Shown here piece by piece: positions 5,616 to 13,164 of a DNA stretch of 46,680 nucleotides (its first letter is position 1; each line of letters starts with the position of its first letter). The DNA is taken from assembly GCA_021812945.1 (NCBI GenBank), contig JAKAMI010000005.1, positions 1 through 46,680 of the forward strand, given 5' to 3'. The DNA comes from a bacterium. Lineage in GTDB: Bacteria; Patescibacteriota; UBA1384; XYA2-FULL-43-10; JAKAMI01. Made by a program: the position numbers and the translations under genes. The notes under the pieces are model-generated. The model was not told the origin of the DNA, searched no databases, and worked only from the letters and a program-made list of their open reading frames with translations.

Positions 5616-7127
5616 TTACTTCTTCACCCTCTTCGTGCTTATGTACCAGTCTACTATATTTCGTAAATGTTCGCTCGGTGTCAAAGCGCCGGCAACCGTG
5701 ACATTTTTTATGTTGTCGTCTACATCCAGCACATATTCTTTGTCCTGCAAAATGATTTCCGGCGATTCGTCTGCCAAGATCTTGTTGAACTCCTCATACT
5801 TTGCTTGTCTGGCGGCAGAATCGGTGATCTGGCGAGCGTCTTCGAGTAAAATGTCGGCCAGTTTAGAGGAAAATCCGGAGAGATTCAAACCGTCTTGCGC
5901 TTGACTAGAATGCCACAAAGGATAAGGATCAAAGTCGTGGCCGAAATCGATCCCGACCACCAGCGACTGGAAATCTCTCTTAGCCATCCTCTCTTTGAAA
6001 TCGGTTTCCTTAAGGCTGATGACGTTCACTTTATAACCTAGCTGGGCCATTGAGTCTTTGAAATTATCGGCAGTGGCGACCAGCTCTTTTTCGTCGGATA
6101 CGATTAAGTCAAATTTAACCTCCGCCGGCGCTTTTAACCTCGCAGCTATATTTTTCCGTAAAGTCTTGTCGTTGAACGGGGCTTGCCTCAAGTTGAACAT
6201 CAGAACAATTTTGGCCGAGGTTGGATACTTCAATCGTACCGATTTGGTCCGGTCATAATTGAGCCCCAAAGCGCTGAACTCTTCTTGGTCATAAAGAGTT
6301 TTGGCTTTGAATTCGCTGTCGTAAAAGTGAAACTCGACCTTCTTAATGTTAGGTTTGACGCCATAATAACCCTCGAAACGCTCCAAAACAAAATTATTGA
6401 CAGTTTGGCCGTGTATACTGGAGCTGTGAAATTGGTACGGTCCGGTTCCCATCGGCTGTTTGTTTAGTTCGGTTAACTGTTTTCCCTGAGGGATAATGCC
6501 GACATTCAGATTGGTTAAAAATGGACCGTAAGGAGTTTTGAGGGAAAATTTGACCGAGAGTCTGTCCGGAGTTTCTATCAAAACATCTTTGAAGTTGTTG
6601 TAGAGGGGGCTTTTCCGTCCAGGATCCTGGATTAGTCCAAAGGTGTAGGCCACATCCGAGCTATCAAAAGGTTTACCGTCCTGGAATACCACTCCGTCGC
6701 GCAGGTGAAAGAGATAGTTTTTCTGATCCGGTGAGATTTCCCAAGTCGCGGCCAGCCTCGGGCTTGCCTGATTTTTATCGTCCAATTTTATCAAACCCTC
6801 ATATACCAAGCTGCAGACCGTTTTGTCATTTTCATTGGAAGCCAAAACCGGATTGATAAACTCTGGCTGGCCGATAAGTCCTTCGGAATAGGTACCGCCA
6901 ACAGCCGGAGCTTCTTTGGTGATACTGCGGTAGAAGTATACGGATTTGATCCCGAGAACCAGGATCAAAACGGAAAAAGCCGCGTAAAAAAACACTTTCT
7001 CTCTTTTTGATAAAACCCGGTTCAAAAGAAAAAGGCGCTTGAAACAGCCCCATGTTGCATTTATTGCGTTCTTTATTATTTGTATGATGCGTAACTCGCG
7101 TCTTGGCCCCTTTAGTTTGAGTTTCAT
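5616..7127 (-). CDS. ABC transporter family 5 solute-binding protein, membrane anchored
   Basis: A 503-residue protein of the oligopeptide/dipeptide-binding family (SBP_bac_5). A basic N-terminus (about 40 residues) and one transmembrane helix near 44-66 replace the usual lipobox, so the binding domain is anchored by that helix. Family words include GGTYSEGLIGQPEFINP near 77, YEGLIKLD near 110, FHLRDGVVFQDGKPFDSSDVAYTF near 140-165 (a longer stretch, only partly quoted as family core) and MGTGPYQF near 227. The start ATG (7127-7125) abuts the secG stop, so translation is probably coupled. No permease or ATPase partner is in the window. The ligand is unknown; peptides are the family norm. Confidence 0.88.
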   Translation of the reverse strand: MKLKLKGPRRELRIIQIIKNAINATWGCFKRLFLLNRVLSKREKVFFYAAFSVLILVLGIKSVYFYRSITKEAPAVGGTYSEGLIGQPEFINPVLASNENDKTVCSLVYEGLIKLDDKNQASPRLAATWEISPDQKNYLFHLRDGVVFQDGKPFDSSDVAYTFGLIQDPGRKSPLYNNFKDVLIETPDRLSVKFSLKTPYGPFLTNLNVGIIPQGKQLTELNKQPMGTGPYQFHSSSIHGQTVNNFVLERFEGYYGVKPNIKKVEFHFYDSEFKAKTLYDQEEFSALGLNYDRTKSVRLKYPTSAKIVLMFNLRQAPFNDKTLRKNIAARLKAPAEVKFDLIVSDEKELVATADNFKDSMAQLGYKVNVISLKETDFKERMAKRDFQSLVVGIDFGHDFDPYPLWHSSQAQDGLNLSGFSSKLADILLEDARQITDSAARQAKYEEFNKILADESPEIILQDKEYVLDVDDNIKNVTVAGALTPSEHLRNIVDWYISTKRVKK

Positions 7128-7349
7128 CTATTTTGCCCAAAAGACAACAGCCAAAGATATCAGTGCAAAAATGACGGCAATTACTATGGTAGCATTGTAC
7201 AAGAATTTTTCAATACCGCGGCGGCTACGGAAGGCGGTGCTAGTCCCTCCGAAAGCACCGGATAGACTCGCTCCCCGTTGTTGCAACAAAACAACCAAAA
7301 CAAGAACCAGCGAGGAAATGATCTGAATTGTTCGTAATGCTTGGGACAT
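7128..7349 (-). CDS. secG: Preprotein translocase subunit SecG
   Basis: A 73-residue protein with two transmembrane helices (about 5-24 and 50-71) around a Gly/Ser/Arg-rich loop (LLQQRGASLSGAFGG) that is diagnostic of SecG. It is the small accessory subunit of the SecYEG export channel. The start is ATG 7349-7347 (MSQALRTIQIISS); longer upstream frames run through the tRNA genes and are rejected. The 5' end lies 18 nt after tRNA-Cys, so it is cotranscribed with tRNA-Gly and tRNA-Cys. The stop touches the start of the solute-binding protein gene. Confidence 0.92.
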   Translation of the reverse strand: MSQALRTIQIISSLVLVLVVLLQQRGASLSGAFGGTSTAFRSRRGIEKFLYNATIVIAVIFALISLAVVFWAK

Positions 7350-7367
7350 AACAATCAATTTTAAGAT

Positions 7368-7441
7368 TGGAGGCGTCGCCGGGATTCGCACCCGGGTAGA
7401 CGGTTTTGCAGACCGTTGCCTAACTACTCGGCCACAACGCC
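7368..7441 (-). tRNA. tRNA-Cys(GCA)
   Basis: Cloverleaf on the minus strand: acceptor GGCGTTG/CGACGCC (one G-U pair), anticodon loop CTGCAAA (GCA), discriminator U73 typical of tRNA-Cys and an encoded CCA. It lies 18 nt before secG. Confidence 0.93.
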
Positions 7442-7459
7442 CGGATACCGGATAATAGA

Positions 7460-7535
7460 TGGAGCGAGAGACGGGATTCGAACCCGCGACCTCATCCTTG
7501 GCAAGGACGCGCTCTACCAACTGAGCTACTCCCGC
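7460..7535 (-). tRNA. tRNA-Gly(GCC)
   Basis: Cloverleaf on the minus strand: acceptor GCGGGAG/CTCTCGC (one G-U), anticodon loop TTGCCAA (GCC), T-loop TTCGAAT, U73 and an encoded CCA. It heads the unit tRNA-Gly, tRNA-Cys, secG, solute-binding protein. Confidence 0.95.
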
Positions 7536-7668
7536 ATTCACAGATTTTTCTGCCTCTTTTATGCTTCTATCAGACCAACCTCGACTGAAACACAGATAGA
7601 GCAATCTTGCTATGATCGCCACCACTGATCTCATACCCAAACATACACGGATAAAAAAGAGGAATTAA

Positions 7669-7708
7669 CGATGACAGTCTTTGCAAATGCCTTAAAAGAC
7701 TGTTATCG
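7669..7708. repeat. Inverted repeat CGATGACAGTCTTT, copy 2
   Basis: 14-bp arms at 7669-7682 and 7695-7708 with one G-U-type mismatch. The core ATGACAGTCTTTGCAAAT is shared with copy 1 at 5172-5209. Confidence 0.7.
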
Positions 7709-7810
7709 CTTTTAAGATCAAGGTACGATCCGCACTGCCTGCCGCGGCTTCTGCGAAGGCCGGTGAATTGAATCTGTGTCGGTCACTACTTCAATAAAAT
7801 CTGTGTAATA

Positions 7811-7839
7811 AATATAGCAAGAAGTCGACCTTGTGTAAA
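7811..7839 (-). promoter_or_regulatory. Sigma70-type promoter for the tRNA-Gly/tRNA-Cys/secG unit
   Basis: On the minus strand TTTACA (7839-7834), a 17-nt spacer and TATATT (7816-7811). It is the best -35/-10 pair in the spacer and points at tRNA-Gly, about 270 nt downstream, across the inverted repeat copy 2. Confidence 0.6.
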
Positions 7840-7909
7840 GCTAATTTTTGTTGTAAAGTCAGATTATCGAGTGGAACTTTTTGATTTTTGATATCGAACG
7901 GAGCAGACT

Positions 7910-8227
7910 ATGGCCAAGAAAAAAAAGAAATTCAAAAAAAAGATCAGCCAAAACTTAAGCGAGCGCATTGCTCAAGCTGAGGCCGAGAAACCGCTTTTGA
8001 GTCCTGAGTCCAAAAGTCCCGAAGTCCAAAAGTCTCCGATCAAGCCGAAAGAAGATACAAGCTCGGCTGACAAATACGCCTACGTGAGGCGGGATATCAA
8101 GCGAGATTTTATCATCATCGGCGTCTTGCTCTTAATCCTTGCCGCGACCGCCGTTGTCGACGCCAAAACCGGCTATCTCAAGCAAGTCGCAGATTGGATC
8201 TATACTACCTTAAACTTAAAAGTCTAG
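7910..8227 (+). CDS. Small basic single-pass membrane protein (105 aa)
   Basis: The product has a lysine-rich N-terminus (MAKKKKKFKKK). A low-complexity middle (SPESKSPEVQKSP) is encoded by the 'agtccaaaagtcc' repeat. One transmembrane helix lies near residues 63-80, before a short tail (DWIYTTLNLKV). A CGGAG Shine-Dalgarno lies about 7 nt before the ATG. Topology suggests a cytoplasmic nucleic-acid- or ribosome-facing basic tail on a membrane anchor, but the function is not known. It stands alone between divergent units. Confidence 0.65.
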   Translation: MAKKKKKFKKKISQNLSERIAQAEAEKPLLSPESKSPEVQKSPIKPKEDTSSADKYAYVRRDIKRDFIIIGVLLLILAATAVVDAKTGYLKQVADWIYTTLNLKV

Positions 8228-8341
8228 CACATTCAAATGAAGTGGCAACCTTCACTGATCAATTCCACAGATTATTCACAGATCAATGGCGAATCAGTGG
8301 TGTAGATCTGTGGGGGTCACTAATTCGATATTGAAACCGCC

Positions 8342-9892
8342 TCAGTACGTTTTCTCCTTCGGTCTGTACTGTAAAGCCTCTAGGATGTGATCGTTGGTGA
8401 TGTTCTCGGATTGATCAAGGTCGGCAATAGTCCTGGCTAGTTTCAGGATTTTGTGATACGAGCGGGCTGACAACGAATATTGGTTAACCGCCACTTTCAA
8501 GAGTTCTTTGGCCTTTTCGTTCAGATCACAATATTCTTTAATATCTTTTGATCTCATCTCGGCGTTGGTTTTGATACGACCTTTGAATCTATCCAGTTGA
8601 ATTTTTCTCGCCCCGTTCACGCGGTCGCGAATCACTTCGCTCTTTTCGGCGTTCAGTTTTTCATCCATTTTCTCAAACTTGAGTCTAGGGACCTCGATAT
8701 GAATGTCAATTCTATCTAATAATGGTCCCGAGATCTTTTTTTGATACCGCATGACTTGAGTCGGCGAGCATAAACATCGGTGATCCGGATCGGTCAGGTA
8801 GCCGCAGGGGCAGGGGTTCTGGGCGGCGATCAGGATGAATTGAGCCGGAAAGGTCAGGCTGCCGGTCGCTCGGGAGACTGTGACCACCCCATCCTCCAAG
8901 GGCTGGCGCAGAGCTTCTAAAACGCTTCGGCTAAACTCGGGAAATTCATCCAAAAACAAAACGCCTCGATGGGCGAGAGATATTTCTCCCGGGTGGGGCC
9001 ATTGTCCCCCGCCGATAAGCGCGATATTTGAAGTGGTATGGTGAGGGCTTCGAAACGGCCGGATTTTCATCAGCTTATTACCGGAAAGCATTCCGGCTAC
9101 GCTGTAGATTTTGGTCATCTCGACCGTCTCGTCGTAGTCGAGTTCAGGGAGTATTGAGGGGAAGCTTTTTGACAGCAGGGTCTTGCCGCTACCGGGAGGA
9201 CCGGAGAGGAGAACGTTGTGACCACCGGCCGCCGCAATTTCCAGGGCTCGTTTGGCTTGGTCCTGGCCGGAGACAAAAGCAAAGTCGTACTCATAGTCCA
9301 CTTTTTCGTTGAACACTTCCGGGTCATGAACATGGGGCTCGATTTTTTTCTCTCCGCGAAAGTACAAAACCAGATCTTTCAGGTTATGAACGGCAAAAAC
9401 CTCTATTCCATCGACCATCGATGCTTCCATAGCATTCTCTTCCGAAACAAAGATAGAGGCGAAACCCAAGTCCCGAGCCATTAGGGTTATTGGTAGAACT
9501 CCATTGATCCGCCTGACTTCTCCGTTCAGCGAGAGTTCGCCAACAAATAAAGCTTGGTCAAGGTAGTTTTTACTCTTGGCCGCTTTCAATATTTGATTAT
9601 CTATCTGCTCTCCAGCCAATAAAATGCCGACCGCGATGGGTAGGTCGTAGCTTGGACCCTCTTTTTTGATGTCGGCCGGTGCTAGGTTTACCGTCAAGCG
9701 ATGGTCGGGGAATTTCATCTCCGAATTATTGATGGCCGCGCGCACCCGTTCTTTGGCCTCGTCGATAGCTTTGTCCGGCAAACCGACAATACTGAAAGAC
9801 GGCAGCCCAGCCCCGACATCGACCTCAACCTCCACCGGATATGCCTCCAGCCCCAGCGTCGCCGCCGAAAACACCTTGGCAATCTTTTTCAA
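8342..9892 (-). CDS. comM: ComM/YifB-like Mg-chelatase-family AAA+ ATPase
   Basis: A 516-residue protein with the N-terminal Lon-like ChlI domain (VEVDVGAGLPSFSIVGLPD near residue 22), then an AAA+ domain with Walker A GPPGSGKT near 231, Walker B-type VLFLDEFPEF near 310, and a Mg-chelatase C-terminal domain (LSARSYHKILKLARTIADL near 480). An LCSPTQVMRYQKKISGPLLD region contains the usual cysteine-rich CPCGY motif just before it. In naturally competent bacteria ComM is a branch-migrating helicase for integrating donor DNA. The start is TTG at 9892, chosen for a GGGAGG Shine-Dalgarno 4 nt upstream. No neighbouring competence genes are visible. Confidence 0.9.
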   Translation of the reverse strand: MKKIAKVFSAATLGLEAYPVEVEVDVGAGLPSFSIVGLPDKAIDEAKERVRAAINNSEMKFPDHRLTVNLAPADIKKEGPSYDLPIAVGILLAGEQIDNQILKAAKSKNYLDQALFVGELSLNGEVRRINGVLPITLMARDLGFASIFVSEENAMEASMVDGIEVFAVHNLKDLVLYFRGEKKIEPHVHDPEVFNEKVDYEYDFAFVSGQDQAKRALEIAAAGGHNVLLSGPPGSGKTLLSKSFPSILPELDYDETVEMTKIYSVAGMLSGNKLMKIRPFRSPHHTTSNIALIGGGQWPHPGEISLAHRGVLFLDEFPEFSRSVLEALRQPLEDGVVTVSRATGSLTFPAQFILIAAQNPCPCGYLTDPDHRCLCSPTQVMRYQKKISGPLLDRIDIHIEVPRLKFEKMDEKLNAEKSEVIRDRVNGARKIQLDRFKGRIKTNAEMRSKDIKEYCDLNEKAKELLKVAVNQYSLSARSYHKILKLARTIADLDQSENITNDHILEALQYRPKEKTY

Positions 9893-10198
9893 AATACCTC
9901 CCAGTATATTTGCTTTAAGTATATCGAATAATCAAAATTTGCAAAATGTTTGTTCATGTAAATCATCGAAAAGTAGGAGGTGTCAAGCTAACCCACATCC
10001 GATGTGGGTTAGCTTGACACCTCCTACCGACGACGGCTGGGGCGGTGGAGTTGCGACTGGTGAATTGGGACTGAGCGGATCATAGTGAAAGCGGTGGCCT
10101 GCTCTTGGTTTTAGAATCAAAAAAACCGCTGTCCACGGAATTGATTAGTACTTTCGTGTGTTATTTGTAGTTTCGCCAAGGAATCCGCCTTTGGCAAA
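9893..10198. other. Gene-free gap between comM and the second DHH gene
   Basis: Apart from the 55-nt palindrome at 9973-10027 no structured or coding element is supported. Short open frames here cross the palindrome and have no ribosome-binding site. Confidence 0.6.
9973..10027 (-). terminator. 55-nt perfect palindrome (27-bp arms, 1-nt centre), terminator-like
   Basis: Arms 9973-9999 and 10001-10027 are exact reverse complements around a single C at 10000. On the minus strand the stem is followed by TTTTCG. It lies 170 nt after the stop of the DHH gene at 10199-11614 and probably ends that transcript. Its tips (AAAAGTAGG...CCTACC) match the terminator-like hairpin at 15866-15889. Confidence 0.7.
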
Positions 10199-11614
10199 TT
10201 ACCACTTGGGCGTTGGTTCCTCGTCCGCCGATTTGCCAGATTTAACAGTCTCAGAATTGCCAACTTCCTGGCGGTTAGGCTCAGAGATCGCCTCTTCCAG
10301 CACAGTTGTCGCCGGTTCTTCAAGTTTAACGGTCAGTCCCGAGTCCGGAGTCCCGAGTCCGGAGTCTGAAGACTTTGGACTAGGGACTATGGGCTTAGGA
10401 CTCCCCTCTGGAACTATCAAATTTTCTCTCACCTCTTGGTTATGACCGTTCAATCGGTCAACCACATTTTGACCAAGAAATTCTTTAATTTTATTCAAGA
10501 CCAATATCTGACTCTCGGCGAGAGTAGTTCCAGGCATCTGAAAAGCTGAAGCTGCGACGTGGCCGCCGCCGCCGAACAAGGACGCGACGGCTGAAACGTC
10601 GACGCCTTTGGCGATACTGCGAAGCGAGCCGTGAAGCCCGTCGCTTCGTTCAGTCAAAAGCAAAGCAAAATCCATACCCGAAGCGGTTTTTAGAAGCTCA
10701 TCGATAACTCCAGAGGCTTCGTCTTCTGTAGCCCCAACCGATTCGAAATCGGATTTGGAGAGCGCGGACCAAATAAAGCGGTGATCCGCCTCAAGTTGCA
10801 TCTTTGACAGAGCCAAACCCCAGAGTTTTAGAGTAGTCAGGGTTCTGGTCTTATAAATGTTTTTGATAATCTCCTGCTGTCGCCCTCCGGCCGCCACCAG
10901 CTGAGCCGCGATGGTCAGAGATTTCGGAGTAGTATTAGCATTTTGAAACGAGCCGGTGTCGGTGGTGATACCGGTCAAAAGGGCGGTGGCGGTGTCCTCG
11001 TCAAACTTCTGCCCCAGAGCCTCTATTAACGAGACCAATATTTCAGAAGTCGAAGTGGCGGTCAGGTCTACCACATTGACCTTGCCGAAATAATCGTTGC
11101 CGGCATGGTGGTCAATGTTGATAACCGGCGTTTCGAAGAAAAGATCGGGGTTCGCCTCAAACGAGATTCCCAAACGATCGGGATCAGTCGAGTCGAGGAC
11201 GATAATCAGATCAAACTTAAATCCTCCGTCCTTGAAAGCCACCATCTCCGGTTTGAACTGGCCGTGTTTGGGGGTAATGACAATGTTGAGCTTATTATCT
11301 TCAACCCGATAGACTATTTTATCCGGTTTAATTTCATGAGCTTCAACGGTAACGATGAAGTCGCGAGTGCCGGTAAATTCGGTACTGATGTCAGAGACGG
11401 AGGGCAAAAATCGGAAAACGGCCGGAATCGGGTCGACACAAACCGCCGATACCTCTTTACCCATCTTCTTCAAGGTCATGGTCAACGCCAAAAGGCTACC
11501 CAGCGAATCTCCGTCAGGATGCTCGTGTGTTAGTATTAGCGGGGTGGTTGACTTACTGACTAAGTCGATAAATTGTTGCTTGGGTGAAAGTTCCATAGTT
11601 CTTTTGCTAGACAT
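10199..11614 (-). CDS. DHH-family phosphoesterase, long paralogue with acidic tail
   Basis: A 471-residue protein with the DHH motifs THEHPDGDSLGS (near 29), VLDSTD (near 139), NIDHHAGND (near 166), TTDTGSFQN (near 216) and the DHHA1 signature GGGGHVAASAF (near 351). Compared with the paralogue at 1066-2043 it has about 45 extra residues between the first two motifs, and a C-terminal tail of some 90 residues. The tail is low-complexity (repeated PSPKSS/GTPDSG words) and repeat-encoded. Likely a nanoRNase/pAp phosphatase or a cyclic-dinucleotide phosphodiesterase of the same fold. The start at 11614 is uncertain because an in-frame ATG follows at 11596 and neither has a Shine-Dalgarno. A good promoter lies at 11723-11751. 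Confidence 0.87.
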   Translation of the reverse strand: MSSKRTMELSPKQQFIDLVSKSTTPLILTHEHPDGDSLGSLLALTMTLKKMGKEVSAVCVDPIPAVFRFLPSVSDISTEFTGTRDFIVTVEAHEIKPDKIVYRVEDNKLNIVITPKHGQFKPEMVAFKDGGFKFDLIIVLDSTDPDRLGISFEANPDLFFETPVINIDHHAGNDYFGKVNVVDLTATSTSEILVSLIEALGQKFDEDTATALLTGITTDTGSFQNANTTPKSLTIAAQLVAAGGRQQEIIKNIYKTRTLTTLKLWGLALSKMQLEADHRFIWSALSKSDFESVGATEDEASGVIDELLKTASGMDFALLLTERSDGLHGSLRSIAKGVDVSAVASLFGGGGHVAASAFQMPGTTLAESQILVLNKIKEFLGQNVVDRLNGHNQEVRENLIVPEGSPKPIVPSPKSSDSGLGTPDSGLTVKLEEPATTVLEEAISEPNRQEVGNSETVKSGKSADEEPTPKW

Positions 11615-11722
11615 AGTAAAAACGTAGAGAGGTATAGTTAGAAATTGTCACTGCAATGTCTTAACCATGTCTTACTACTTCTATCTACTTCTCGCACTTT
11701 TTTTGCCATTAAGCGGCTCTTA

Positions 11723-11751
11723 AAAATAGCGAATTATCTAAGACTTGTCAA
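11723..11751 (-). promoter_or_regulatory. Sigma70-type promoter for the DHH gene
   Basis: On the minus strand TTGACA (11751-11746), 17-nt spacer, TATTTT (11728-11723). The match to consensus is strong. The start codon lies about 110 nt downstream. Confidence 0.7.
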
Positions 11752-11773
11752 CACTATATTTTTCTGGTAAATT
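11745..11773 (+). promoter_or_regulatory. Overlapping divergent promoter toward rpsT
   Basis: TTGTCA (11745-11750), 17-nt spacer, TAAATT (11768-11773) on the plus strand. The -35 overlaps the -35 of the minus-strand promoter, so the two polymerases would compete. It would give an rpsT leader of about 160 nt. Confidence 0.45.
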
Positions 11774-11836
11774 GAATCTACTATCGAATGTCCAACTTTA
11801 TAAACTTTACCGCTGTTGTGCAATTCAACTTTGACT

Positions 11837-11893
11837 GTCATTCTGAACGCAGTGAAGAATCTCTTAAGATCCTTCGCTCACGCTCAGGATGAC
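11837..11893. repeat. Dispersed repeat GTCATTCTGAACG...CTCAGGATGAC
   Basis: Imperfect palindrome with terminal words GTCATTCTGA and TCAGGATGAC. Relatives lie at 17789-17858, 23057-23160, 29031-29151 and 37270-37335, and a piece lies inside the polA polymerase gene. Confidence 0.7.
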
Positions 11894-11938
11894 AATTAGG
11901 CAATAGTTTACTACTTTATAACTTTTTACTAATTTACA

Positions 11939-12289
11939 ATGCCAATAACCAAATCAGCTAAAAAAGCTTTGAAAGTCTCCGTGCGTAGACACGGTGAGAA
12001 TTTGTTGATGAAACAAGAGATCAAAAACCGGGTCAAGGGGCTCCGTTTGGCTATCTCAACCAGTAAATCCGATCTGACTTCCGAATTGTCGTACGCTTTT
12101 TCCGCACTCGACAAAGCCGCCAAAAAGAAATTCATTCACAAAAATAAGGCCAGTCGCCTCAAGTCGCGCCTTTCGCTTGCCGCTTCAAAAGTCGGCTCAA
12201 AGACTGAATCAAAGATTAAGGAGACCAAGACAGCTGCAAAATTCGTTCCCAAAAAGTCCCCGACCTCCAAAACCAAATCAAAGAAATAG
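11939..12289 (+). CDS. rpsT: 30S ribosomal protein S20
   Basis: A 116-residue basic protein whose first 80 residues match S20 (MPITKSAKKALKVSVRR, then KNRVKGLR and ALDKAAKKKFIHKNKASRLKSRL). It binds 16S rRNA at the base of the 30S body. It is about 30 residues longer than usual because of a lysine/serine/threonine-rich C-terminal tail. No Shine-Dalgarno is evident; a run of A/T precedes the ATG. An intrinsic terminator follows at 12296-12332, so it is monocistronic. Confidence 0.92.
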   Translation: MPITKSAKKALKVSVRRHGENLLMKQEIKNRVKGLRLAISTSKSDLTSELSYAFSALDKAAKKKFIHKNKASRLKSRLSLAASKVGSKTESKIKETKTAAKFVPKKSPTSKTKSKK

Positions 12290-12295
12290 TCCAAT

Positions 12296-12332
12296 AAAAA
12301 AATGACCCGGATATCCTCACTGGGTTATTTTT
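12296..12332 (+). terminator. Rho-independent terminator of rpsT
   Basis: AAATGACCC pairs with GGGTTATTT across a 13-nt loop and is followed by a T-run, directly after the rpsT stop. Confidence 0.75.
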
Positions 12333-12453
12333 AAATCCTAACGGTTAAAGAAACCGCGACCTCCACAGATCAATTTCACTGATTTACCACTGATCAGTGC
12401 AGATCAGTGGTGATAGATCAGTGGCGATCACTGCTTCAATATTTTGCTTTGAC
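12333..12453. repeat. Repeat of CACTGATC/GATCAGTGG words
   Basis: Tandem degenerate palindromes (CCACAGATCAA, CACTGATCAGTG, GATCAGTGGTG). The same family recurs at 8245-8325, 14838-14880, 19110-19190 and 34965-35060, always between genes. Confidence 0.6.
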
Positions 12454-12984
12454 TCACGGTTCTCTAAAGTCCGGCCAGATGATGAAGGAGGCTTTGCCAA
12501 AGAGAAAGCGCCGCTCGACCGGGCCAAAGTAGCGGGAATCGTTGGAATTCGGCCGATTATCACCCATCAGAAAATATTCGTTATTCTTCAAGGTCCATTC
12601 ACCGTTCGGGTAACTCTCTACGCCAAGCGGTAAATAAGATTCCTCGAGTTTTGTATTGCCGATGTACACCCGACCGGTATTGATGGCAATTTTCTCTCCG
12701 GGTAGAGCCACTATTCTTTTAATGTATTTTTTGTTGGTTGGGTCCCCGGGATACAGCACAATCACTGCATCGCCCCGCGCCGGCTGATTCAACGAATAGG
12801 TAATTTTGTTACTGAAAACCACCTGGCCGTCCTTGAAAGTCGGAAACATACTATCCCCTGAAACGATGAAAATGGTGCCGACAAAGAAATGAATTAAAAG
12901 CACCGCAACCGCTACAATCAGGATAAACTTCACCAGATCGATGGCCGCCCCACCGTAAAATACAATTCGACGAAATAGATTCAT
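12454..12984 (-). CDS. lepB: Signal peptidase I
   Basis: A 176-residue protein with one N-terminal membrane helix (about 18-40). The catalytic serine is in SGDSMFPTF (Ser45), the general-base lysine in YIKRIVALPGE (Lys89), and the family box GDNRPNSNDSRYFGPV lies near 148. It cleaves signal peptides of exported proteins outside the membrane. ATG at 12984 is preferred; a longer frame from 13017 would add residues encoded by the 'ctcacaaaagtac' repeat. Substrates in the window include the secreted protein at 30314-31018 and the carboxypeptidase at 36317-37252. Confidence 0.93.
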   Translation of the reverse strand: MNLFRRIVFYGGAAIDLVKFILIVAVAVLLIHFFVGTIFIVSGDSMFPTFKDGQVVFSNKITYSLNQPARGDAVIVLYPGDPTNKKYIKRIVALPGEKIAINTGRVYIGNTKLEESYLPLGVESYPNGEWTLKNNEYFLMGDNRPNSNDSRYFGPVERRFLFGKASFIIWPDFREP

Positions 12985-13164
12985 AGTTTTGAAATAAAAC
13001 CCCTCACAAAAGTACAAAACTGTTAGTTAACAGAAAGTCCTAAGGTTAGAAAGCCGGTTTAGAAGTAAAAGTTAGAGGTAGAGGTTTAGCTTGTAGCCTT
13101 TTTCATGATATTTCGTCATCCTTAAGCTTATGTCTGTCATTCCTACCCTAGCCCGACTCTTGTG

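Larger units (their letters stand above)
7536..7909. other. Divergent intergenic region with promoter and repeats
   Basis: No gene is supported. The region holds the inverted repeat at 7669-7708, a GC-rich palindromic stretch near 7735-7765, a minus-strand promoter at 7811-7839 for the tRNA-Gly unit, and the upstream region of the plus-strand gene at 7910. Confidence 0.7.
11615..11938. other. Divergent regulatory gap between the DHH gene and rpsT
   Basis: Contains a degenerate GTAGAGAGG... palindrome (11625-11690), back-to-back promoters sharing the same -35 area (11723-11773), and a GTCATTCTGAACG...CTCAGGATGAC repeat (11837-11893). A TTATAA-rich stretch sits just before rpsT. No gene is supported. 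Confidence 0.7.
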
